DNA of 16,077 nucleotides from positions 1-16,077 of the forward strand of contig JAWXCK010000038.1 in the NCBI GenBank assembly GCA_034408855.1, given 5' to 3'. Origin of the DNA: JAIYDQ01 sp034408855. GTDB taxonomy: Bacteria > Planctomycetota > Planctomycetia > Pirellulales > Pirellulaceae. Made by a program: the position numbers and the translations under genes. Position 1 is the stretch's first letter. Every line of letters begins with the position of its first letter. The notes beneath the pieces were generated by a model, which saw only the letters and a list, made by a program, of their open reading frames with translations, had not been told where the DNA came from and ran no database searches. Below, piece by piece: positions 1 through 5,901 of this stretch.

Positions 1-1
1 T

Positions 2-2326
2 GCTGGAATTGGTTTGACCTACGCAAGGTTTCGTATTGGGATCGGGTCTAGCGGATTTGGACCTACCGGTAACATTTATTCCGGGGAAGTTGAAGACTAC
101 GCCGTTACCATTTTTGATCCCAACCTTGTAGTCAATTTGCCCAACGGAAATGGTGCAGATGATGTTACCCTGAGAAAGAACGGTCTAAATCTCGAAGTCT
201 ATGACAATCAAACCAACGCATTGATACTAAGTCAATTGCTGGCAGCGACATCTAGGATTACCGTAAACGGAACGAACACGGAGCCCGATCGACTGACAGT
301 CGACTACAGCTACGGAGGATTCTTTGCGTTACCAGAAGGTGTTTACTTTAATGGCGGAACCGGACTTGGTGATTCACTAATTGTCAAAGGTACCGGTGCG
401 ACGTCGTTTAACTTTGTCTCGTCGGGCGGCTCGATCGGCAATGCAGCGATCGAAGCCTTCGATTGGATTGAGAGAGATACGATTCGCTTTACCGGCGTCG
501 AACCGTTGTCGATCTTGAATGCGATCGATATCAATGTTACCGGCGGGGTGAATGTTGGGAATCAAATTCTGACGCTGGATTCGGCTGGTTTCACCACCCT
601 GGGACAAACGACGACGCTTACCGGCGGCACGATCAATGCCCCAAGCGGATTGGTGCTGGCAACAGGTCAAACAGTTGTTGGACGCGGGGCGATCAACGCG
701 CCGATTTATTCAGCGCCCGGTTCTACGATTACGCTCAATGGCAATTTGGCTCTCGGCGACGCGAATGCCTTTGATGGTATCGATCTCCATGGTCGATTGA
801 ATGTCGGGGCCTTCACGGTCACCTTGAACGACGGATATAAGGCGGTCTTGGGATCGCAGACGACGATCGGAACCCTTACGGTCGATGGAATACTGAACGC
901 GCCGAACGGAATTGCTCTCGAAGACAATCAAACGCTGGTTGGACGAGGCGTGATCAATACGACGAACGGCTCCTTTGAGAATCAAGGTCATGTGCAAGGC
1001 CAGAGCGCGGCTGCCAAAATCAAGTTCTCGCAGCTCGTCACTGGGCGTGGCTCGTTTGCCAACGTCGAGTTCAACGGCGGATCGAGCCTGGGCAACAGCC
1101 CCACGCTAACCGATATGCAAGGCGCGACATCGTTCGGTACAACGAACGTGCATACGGTTGAAATTGGTGGCCTGATCGCGGGCTCCGAATTCGACAAGAT
1201 CCAATCGACGGGAACGGTCATTCTTGGTGGTGCGCTGGATGTCAAATTGATTGCGATTAATAACGGTTATACACCGACACTCGGCCAAAGCTTTACGATC
1301 GTGTCTGCCGCTCAAGTGAACGGTACATTCTCAAGTGCTTCCTTCCCGCCGAGTATCCTCGGTGGCAGTTGGAAAATAAACTACTCGCCGACCGCCGTTA
1401 CCGTTCAACTTTCGGGGAGTACGCCTATCGATTTGACGGCATCGAATCTCTTGATCCCCGAGAATCTACAGCCCTCACTATTCCTGAGCGCGTTGAGTGC
1501 TATCGATCCAGACACGATCGAGCAGCATACATACAGCCTCGTAAGTGGTGATGGTTCGACTGACAATGGCGTGTTTGAAATCGTAGGCAATCAGCTTCGA
1601 CCGAAACAAGTTTTCGATTTTGAAACGAAGTCGATTTATTCGATTCGAATTAAGGTCGTCGACGCGGCAGGTTTAGAGTACGAGAAGAGCCTTTCGATTG
1701 GCGTCGTCGATATGACTGAAGTTGCCGCCGTAACGATTGGCGATGGATCGGCTCAACGATCGCTACTGAAGCAAGTTAAAGTCACTTTTGATGGTTTGGT
1801 GGACATTACCAATCTGAATTCGGGAACCTTCACGGTGAGGAAGCGAGATTCCGGAATGGCGACCATTGCGAACAATGCGATCATATCAACGATCGGAGCC
1901 GGAGCGAGCGCGCAGACAGTCGTGACCTTAAGTTTCACAGGGTCGTTTGTCGAATCAAATGGATCGTTAGCCAACGGCAACTACGAACTAGTGATCGATG
2001 CGAACAATATTGTTCGCACGGGCCTTGGAGCCAACACGCGATTGGATGGCAATCGCGATGGAACTGCAGGCGGTAACTTTCGGTTTGGATCCAATGCGCA
2101 AAACCAAGTCGCCCTTACCGACGCCTTCTTCCGCCTCCTGGGAGATTTTTCAGGTAGCGGGGCGGTCGACAATGCGGACCTCGGAATGTTAAACACGTCG
2201 TTCCGCAAGAAGTTGGGGCAATCCGGTTTTAACCCCGACACCGACGTGAATGAGGATAGTGTCATCGACAATCGCGACGTAGGCATATTCAACCCGCTCT
2301 TCCGGTCGAAACGAAGTGAGGCATAG
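2..2326 (+). CDS. Large secreted/surface protein with GEVED motif, beta-helix-like passenger, cadherin-like domain and dockerin-like tail (5' partial)
   Basis: The frame is open to the left edge and the first in-frame start-like codon (TTG at 14) lies inside a conserved domain, so the true start is upstream. In order it shows: a GEVED-type end (GEVEDY at 83-100); a Gly/Asn/Thr-rich beta-helix-like passenger to about 1420 with an internal repeat (632-697 and 893-958, both N-A-P-x-G...Q-T-x-V-G-R-G-x-I-N); a cadherin-like domain at about 1440-1710 (IPEN...AIDPD...FDFET); a planctomycete-type linker domain (about 1715-2100); and a dockerin-like tail with two 12-residue EF-hand loops (2144-2179 and 2243-2278, Asp at positions 1 and 12 of each). 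There are no membrane segments, so it is probably exported and held by the tail or another partner. Its last 612 nt are duplicated downstream. The domain names rest on motif recognition; the substrate or ligand is unknown. Confidence 0.85.
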   Translation, partial: AGIGLTYARFRIGIGSSGFGPTGNIYSGEVEDYAVTIFDPNLVVNLPNGNGADDVTLRKNGLNLEVYDNQTNALILSQLLAATSRITVNGTNTEPDRLTVDYSYGGFFALPEGVYFNGGTGLGDSLIVKGTGATSFNFVSSGGSIGNAAIEAFDWIERDTIRFTGVEPLSILNAIDINVTGGVNVGNQILTLDSAGFTTLGQTTTLTGGTINAPSGLVLATGQTVVGRGAINAPIYSAPGSTITLNGNLALGDANAFDGIDLHGRLNVGAFTVTLNDGYKAVLGSQTTIGTLTVDGILNAPNGIALEDNQTLVGRGVINTTNGSFENQGHVQGQSAAAKIKFSQLVTGRGSFANVEFNGGSSLGNSPTLTDMQGATSFGTTNVHTVEIGGLIAGSEFDKIQSTGTVILGGALDVKLIAINNGYTPTLGQSFTIVSAAQVNGTFSSASFPPSILGGSWKINYSPTAVTVQLSGSTPIDLTASNLLIPENLQPSLFLSALSAIDPDTIEQHTYSLVSGDGSTDNGVFEIVGNQLRPKQVFDFETKSIYSIRIKVVDAAGLEYEKSLSIGVVDMTEVAAVTIGDGSAQRSLLKQVKVTFDGLVDITNLNSGTFTVRKRDSGMATIANNAIISTIGAGASAQTVVTLSFTGSFVESNGSLANGNYELVIDANNIVRTGLGANTRLDGNRDGTAGGNFRFGSNAQNQVALTDAFFRLLGDFSGSGAVDNADLGMLNTSFRKKLGQSGFNPDTDVNEDSVIDNRDVGIFNPLFRSKRSEA

Positions 2327-2330
2327 GAAA
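2325..2330 (+). promoter_or_regulatory. Shine-Dalgarno of PEP-CTERM copy 1, overlapping the upstream stop
   Basis: AGGAAA overlaps the TAG stop of the large surface gene and lies 6 nt before ATG 2337. It decides the start over the in-frame GTG at 2316, which has no such site and would add residues ahead of the signal peptide. The arrangement suggests translational coupling with the large gene. Confidence 0.6.
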
Positions 2331-2336
2331 TCTATC

Positions 2337-3143
2337 ATGCGAAACATCCTGATTTTACTTGTAGCTACTTTTTTTACAAACTTGGATTTTGCCAAGGCGG
2401 ATTTTGTGATCGGCTTTAACCCCACAAACACTTTGAATTCGGCCAACGTCTTCGTCGGCGACTCCTTTGCGGTCAATCTGTATTTGATTGAATCCAATAC
2501 GACCAAACTAACCACTTTTGGCTTACTGGGATTTGGAAGCCGCGCCACCTACAACTCGACGGTGATACAAGCGACAGGCGCGACCAACGATGCCAACTTT
2601 CCTATCGTTGGCGGCAGTCCTGATCTTTCGGTGAGTGGCCAAATCGATCTCTTCGGAGGAGCGACGACACCTCCGAAGTTGTCTTCGATTCACCTTGCAA
2701 CGCTGAACTTTTCGGCAGCGGCGGCGGGGACAACGGTAATTTCATTTGGTGACTACGATCCATTGATCAGCGATTTCACACTGAATGATACCCCCGCTTT
2801 CACCGATCTCGACCCCAGTTTGTTCTCGCCTTCGTTGGCGTTTAAGTTTGACTTCACAGTGAACGTCGCAGCGGTTCCTGAGCCCAGTTCTCTTCTGGGT
2901 TGTTCGACTCTAGGGCTAACATTTGTAATGTGGCGCCGGCGAAGTCGTACCAAGGCGAAGGTTTCCCCAAAGAATGGACTGCAACACCCCTTGAAATCTT
3001 TGGCACTTCCGAAGAATCTGTGGTTCAAAGTAAGTCCAAAGCGGAAAAACAACCCAACCGAAGTGGATAGCGTCAACGTAAACGATGGATTTGCGCAACA
3101 TTCGATGTTAAAACTTGACAGTAAGCTTCGACGGACTCGTTGA
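2337..3143 (+). CDS. Cohesin-like PEP-CTERM protein, copy 1 (C-terminally extended by stop loss)
   Basis: A signal peptide (MRNILILLVATFFTNLDFAKA) precedes a beta-sandwich-type region. That region resembles cohesin modules: VGDSFAVNLYL, a central FGLLGFGSRATYNS strand, and IHLATLNFSAAAAGTTVISF near the end. A PEP-CTERM sorting signal follows at residues about 181-207: VPEPSS, a hydrophobic stretch, then RRR. The family is exported, then cleaved and anchored by an exosortase. About 80% of residues match copy 2 over 215 aligned codons by hand count, with no indel. Codon 216 is CAA here and TAA in copy 2, so this frame continues 53 residues beyond the sorting signal into unrelated and degenerate duplicated DNA. 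The extension is probably not ancestral and may impair sorting. The gene sits 10 nt after the large surface gene, with which it was duplicated as a unit. Confidence 0.82.
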   Translation: MRNILILLVATFFTNLDFAKADFVIGFNPTNTLNSANVFVGDSFAVNLYLIESNTTKLTTFGLLGFGSRATYNSTVIQATGATNDANFPIVGGSPDLSVSGQIDLFGGATTPPKLSSIHLATLNFSAAAAGTTVISFGDYDPLISDFTLNDTPAFTDLDPSLFSPSLAFKFDFTVNVAAVPEPSSLLGCSTLGLTFVMWRRRSRTKAKVSPKNGLQHPLKSLALPKNLWFKVSPKRKNNPTEVDSVNVNDGFAQHSMLKLDSKLRRTR

Positions 3144-3538
3144 CATTGCCAATCTCAACTCCGGGGCATTGTCCGTCAGAAAGCGCGATTCCGGTTTGGA
3201 ATCGATCGCAACTCGCGCTTTTGTTTCGACTGTTGGAACGGGTGCGGCGGCGAAGACCGTTGTGACGCTCACTTTTTCCGGAAACTTTGTCGAATCCAAT
3301 GGATCGCTGACAAATGGAAATTATGATCTGATCATAGATGCTAACCAGATTTCACAACGCGGCGATCCGAGTTCGAGTTGATAACGCCGACAAAGGAATA
3401 TTTAACCTTTCATTCCGAAAGAAGCTAGGGCAAATTAAATACAACACGTTTGCGGATTTCAATGCCGACCATGTCGTAGATAATCGAGACTTAGCAATTT
3501 TCAATCCGCTTTTCCGGTCTAGACGAACCGTGAACTAG
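3057..3538 (+). pseudogene. Decayed duplicate of the dockerin-like C-terminus of the large surface protein
   Basis: This is homologous to 1715-2326 but split over three frames. Residues EVDSVNVNDGFAQHSMLK (from 3060) match EVAAVTIGDGSAQRSLLK, then a 2-nt loss near 3114 shifts the frame. VSFDGLVDIANLNSG to NGNYDLIIDAN continues in the second frame to about 3350. A net 128-nt deletion removes the segment before and most of the first EF-hand loop, and the rest (VDNADKG...FRKKLGQ...FNPLFRS) continues in a third frame to the TAG at 3536. The second EF-hand loop is still readable. There is no signal peptide and no continuous frame, so it is a remnant and not a gene. Its 5' end is also the run-on coding tail of PEP-CTERM copy 1. 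Confidence 0.85.
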
Positions 3539-3542
3539 GAAC
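3537..3542 (+). promoter_or_regulatory. Shine-Dalgarno of PEP-CTERM copy 2
   Basis: AGGAAC overlaps the remnant's TAG stop exactly as the equivalent site does in copy 1, and lies 6 nt before ATG 3549. The stop/SD overlap was carried along in the duplication. If translation of copy 2 depended on coupling to the tail gene, that coupling is lost here. Confidence 0.5.
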
Positions 3543-3548
3543 CTCATC

Positions 3549-4196
3549 ATGCGTAACGTTCTGTTTTTATTCATAGTGATCTCTTTCACGAAAGTCCAGT
3601 TCGCCAATGCAGGATTTGTGCTCGGCTTCAACGGCACGAACACTTTGAATTCGGCAAATGTTTTTGTCGGCGACTCCTTCGCGGTCAATCTGTATTTGAT
3701 CGAATCCAATACGACCAATCTTACCACTTTTGGCTTATTGGGATTTGGAAGCCGCGCCAACTACAACTCGACCGTGATACAAGCGACAGGGGCGACCAAC
3801 GATGCCAACTTTCCAATCGCTGGCGGCAGTCCTGATCTTTCGGTGAATGGCCAGATCGATGTCTACGGAGGAGCCACGTCACCCCCGAAGATGTCGTCGA
3901 TTCACCTAGCTACACTAAACTTTAACGCAACGGCGGCAGGGACTTCGGTTATTTCTTTCGGTGACTTCGATCCTTTCGTTAGCGACTTTACATTGAATGA
4001 TTCCCCCACTTTTACGGATCTCGACCCTAGCTTGTTCTCGCCTACGTTAGGGTTCAAGTATGACTTCACCGTGAAAGTCGCAGCCGTTCCTGAGCCCAGC
4101 TCACTTCTGGGGAGTTCGGCTCTGGCGCTAGCTTTTGTAATGCGGCGCCGCAGGAGTTGTTCAAAGGCGAAGATTTCCTCAACGAATGGACTGTAA
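3549..4196 (+). CDS. Cohesin-like PEP-CTERM protein, copy 2
   Basis: This 215-residue protein has a signal peptide (about residues 1-21, ending FANA), a cohesin-like beta-sandwich (VGDSFAVNLYLIE near residue 40 to SVISFGD near 140) and a complete C-terminal PEP-CTERM signal: VPEPSSLLG, a hydrophobic stretch ending FVM, then RRRR. The frame stops at TAA 4194, nine codons after the last KAK, as expected for this sorting class. Differences from copy 1 cluster in the signal peptide and C-terminal tail, while the core shows mostly conservative changes (T/S, F/Y, I/V, L/M). That pattern is consistent with purifying selection. It is predicted to be exported and processed by an exosortase. The cohesin-like label is from strand motifs; a generic PEP-CTERM beta-sandwich is the alternative. 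Confidence 0.88.
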   Translation: MRNVLFLFIVISFTKVQFANAGFVLGFNGTNTLNSANVFVGDSFAVNLYLIESNTTNLTTFGLLGFGSRANYNSTVIQATGATNDANFPIAGGSPDLSVNGQIDVYGGATSPPKMSSIHLATLNFNATAAGTSVISFGDFDPFVSDFTLNDSPTFTDLDPSLFSPTLGFKYDFTVKVAAVPEPSSLLGSSALALAFVMRRRRSCSKAKISSTNGL

Positions 4197-4222
4197 CCGA
4201 GCCGCTAATGCGATTGGATGAA

Positions 4223-4243
4223 CGGCTTTCGACGCCGAAACCG
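4223..4243 (+). terminator. Possible hairpin terminator after PEP-CTERM copy 2
   Basis: Twenty-seven nt after the stop, CGGCTTTCG pairs with CGAAACCG across the loop ACGC: 8 bp with one bulged C. There is no U-run after the stem, so it is only a weak terminator candidate. Confidence 0.25.
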
Positions 4244-4359
4244 ACGCGGCTAAGAGTTCTGAAGGTCTACGTTCACAATCCAGTGGCGACTGCCGCAAGC
4301 ATCGGTTATATTATCGCTTCAGGGTTAAAGTGGACACTTCGCGCTGAACGCCACCATCT

Positions 4360-4496
4360 GGTTCCGGGGCTCTGCCTCGGAACCCACTGCAACGCAGGCT
4401 CTGCCTGCAGACATGTCAATTGTTCGAGATTGGCGACAAACGGTAGACGAGGCGGAGCCTCCGAAGCAGTGCGTTCTAGGCGAGAGCCTTGGAACA
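4360..4496. repeat. Imperfect inverted repeat made of small hairpins (REP/BIME-like element)
   Basis: The left arm (4360-4411) and the reverse complement of the right arm (4445-4496) align over 52 nt without gaps and share blocks such as GGCTCT, GAAC, CACTGC and AGGCTC. Each arm also folds on itself. At 4360-4384, GGTTCCG and GGC pair with GCC and CGGAACC around a TCT loop. At 4394-4408, GCAGGC and GCCTGC surround TCT. At 4449-4461, GAGGC and GCCTC surround GGA. At 4473-4495, GTTC and GAAC close a GGC/GCC stem. About 33 nt separate the arms. There is no coding frame worth calling. It looks like a dispersed repetitive extragenic element; other copies should exist in the genome. Confidence 0.7.
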
Positions 4497-4550
4497 AGTG
4501 TTTTCGGGGTGGCGATCAGCGAGATGTGTTTTAAAATGCTTCCGTTTGAT

Positions 4551-4556
4551 AGGTGA
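4551..4556 (+). promoter_or_regulatory. Shine-Dalgarno deciding the hydrolase start
   Basis: AGGTGA sits 7 nt before ATG 4564 and directly before a signal peptide. This excludes the longer in-frame start at 4489, which would begin inside the inverted repeat. Confidence 0.65.
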
Positions 4557-4563
4557 CCTCAGC

Positions 4564-5883
4564 ATGTTAAAATCGCATTGCGCACTTCTGATTTTTTTCA
4601 TTGCGATAACAGATTCTTTCGCGGCATCGGCCCCAACGGGTTGGACGACCGCGTCTCCTCGCGAAGAGATCGCTCCAGCTTTTTCTTTCGACGCGAAGGG
4701 AGGCCCGCAAGGCGACGGTTGTTTCGTTATCGAATCGAATGAACGCGAGGGATTGCAAGGTCGATGGGTAAAGACGTTCGCGACCGATGGCGGAAAGTAT
4801 TTTCGTTTTAGCGTCATGCGAAAAATGACGGGCATCGATTCTCAGCGTCGCTTTGGTGTCGCTCGCATTTTATGGAAAGATTCCAAAGGAGCAAAAGTTG
4901 ATCATGCTGAACCGACAGCCGCGACTTATGCGGCCGGTTCGACGGTTCGTTCTGAACCTGAATACCCTATGGATGGTCGTTCGAATGCTGACGGTTGGAC
5001 GGAGCTTACAGGCGTTTATCTCGCGCCGCCGAATGCGACGCAAGCGGTAGTCGAATTGGAATTTCGTTGGGCTCCCAATGCTCGTCTCGAATGGGCGTCG
5101 GTATCGCTGACGCCTACCGAATCGCCTAAGCCAAGGATCGTCCGACTGGCGACCGTTCATTTCGTCCCACGTAGTGCGAAGTCGGCTCAAGAACGCTTGA
5201 ACGCCTTCGTTCCAATGATAGAAGAAGCCGCAAAAAATCGAGCGGATTTAGTTGTCCTCCCCGAAGTCGTGACGTATGGATCAGGAACAACGTACGCCGA
5301 TGTCGCCGAATCGATTCCAGGACCTTCGACAAAATTCTTTGGTGAATTTGCCAAACGCTATCAAGTCCATATCGTACCGGGATTGGTCGAACGCGACGGG
5401 CCGCTTTTATACAACGTCGCTGTCTTGATCGGACCCGATGGCAATCTTATCGGTAAGTATCGTAAAGTTTGCCTGCCGCGCGGCGAGATCGAAAATGGAA
5501 TCACGCCCGGTCATGAGTATCCTGTATTTCAGACGAGCTTCGGCAAAGTTGGAATGATGGTCTGTTACGACGGTTTCTTTCCTGAAGTTGCCAGACAACT
5601 GAGCAACAATGGTGCCGAAGTGATCGCATGGCCAGTAATGGGTTGCAATCCATTGCTCGGCGCCGCTCGAGCTTGCGAGAATCATGTCTATGTGGTCAGC
5701 AGCACTCACACCGATGTCGATCGCAACTGGATGGTCTCAGGAGTCTTTGGTCATGACGGGCACTTGCTTGCTCAAGCTACCGAATGGGGAACGATCGCCG
5801 TTGCCGAAGTCGACCTGGGACGCCGTCTGCATTGGCCAAGCCTGGGAGATTTTAAAGCCGAGATTCCTCGCCACCGTCCGTGA
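4564..5883 (+). CDS. Exported carbon-nitrogen hydrolase (nitrilase superfamily) with N-terminal beta-sandwich-like region
   Basis: This 439-residue protein begins with a signal peptide (MLKSHCALLIFFIAITDSFAA). Residues about 22-190 look like a carbohydrate-binding-type beta-sandwich (WVKTFATDGGKYFRFSV, GWTELTGVYLAPPNATQAVVELEF). The nitrilase-superfamily domain spans about 195-435. The catalytic triad is complete: E234 in VVLPEVVTYG, K301 in GKYRKVCLPRGE, C334 in MMVCYDGFFPE, with the usual spacing (67 and 33 residues). The family hydrolyses nitriles, amides or N-carbamoyl groups; the substrate here cannot be read from sequence. Most relatives are cytosolic, so the export signal and extra N-terminal domain are unusual and point to an extracytoplasmic amide substrate, perhaps part of a glycan. 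The sulfatase starts 18 nt downstream, so the two probably form an operon. Confidence 0.88.
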   Translation: MLKSHCALLIFFIAITDSFAASAPTGWTTASPREEIAPAFSFDAKGGPQGDGCFVIESNEREGLQGRWVKTFATDGGKYFRFSVMRKMTGIDSQRRFGVARILWKDSKGAKVDHAEPTAATYAAGSTVRSEPEYPMDGRSNADGWTELTGVYLAPPNATQAVVELEFRWAPNARLEWASVSLTPTESPKPRIVRLATVHFVPRSAKSAQERLNAFVPMIEEAAKNRADLVVLPEVVTYGSGTTYADVAESIPGPSTKFFGEFAKRYQVHIVPGLVERDGPLLYNVAVLIGPDGNLIGKYRKVCLPRGEIENGITPGHEYPVFQTSFGKVGMMVCYDGFFPEVARQLSNNGAEVIAWPVMGCNPLLGAARACENHVYVVSSTHTDVDRNWMVSGVFGHDGHLLAQATEWGTIAVAEVDLGRRLHWPSLGDFKAEIPRHRP

Positions 5884-5901
5884 TGTTTGAAAGGAAGCTC
5901 G

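Larger units (their letters stand above)
4197..4563. other. Non-coding gap between the surface block and the hydrolase operon
   Basis: This 367-nt stretch holds the weak hairpin at 4223-4243, the inverted repeat at 4360-4496, and the ribosome binding site of the next gene. The open frame that crosses it (4157-4534) overlaps the end of PEP-CTERM copy 2, reads through the repeat and has no family signature. No convincing -35/-10 pair was seen upstream of the hydrolase. Confidence 0.5.

Noticed and set aside
2316..2336. GTG start at 2316 for PEP-CTERM copy 1
   Set aside because: ATG 2337 has AGGAAA 6 nt upstream, starts directly with a signal peptide, and matches the start of copy 2.
3115..3538. 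Two separate small genes (3115-3381 and 3338-3538)
   Set aside because: Both are pieces of the same decayed copy of the dockerin-like tail in different frames, without start signals of their own.
2189..3760. Two similar minus-strand frames (2189-2548 and 3491-3760) that resemble each other
   Set aside because: Their similarity is only a mirror of the plus-strand duplication; they lie antisense to the well-supported dockerin tail and PEP-CTERM genes.
4330..4342. AAGTGGACACTT palindrome as a possible insertion-sequence end
   Set aside because: Short, no matching partner end, no transposase frame and no target-site duplication seen.
4157..4534. 125-residue plus-strand frame across the gap after PEP-CTERM copy 2
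   Set aside because: It begins inside copy 2 in another frame, reads through the inverted repeat, and shows no family motif or ribosome binding site.
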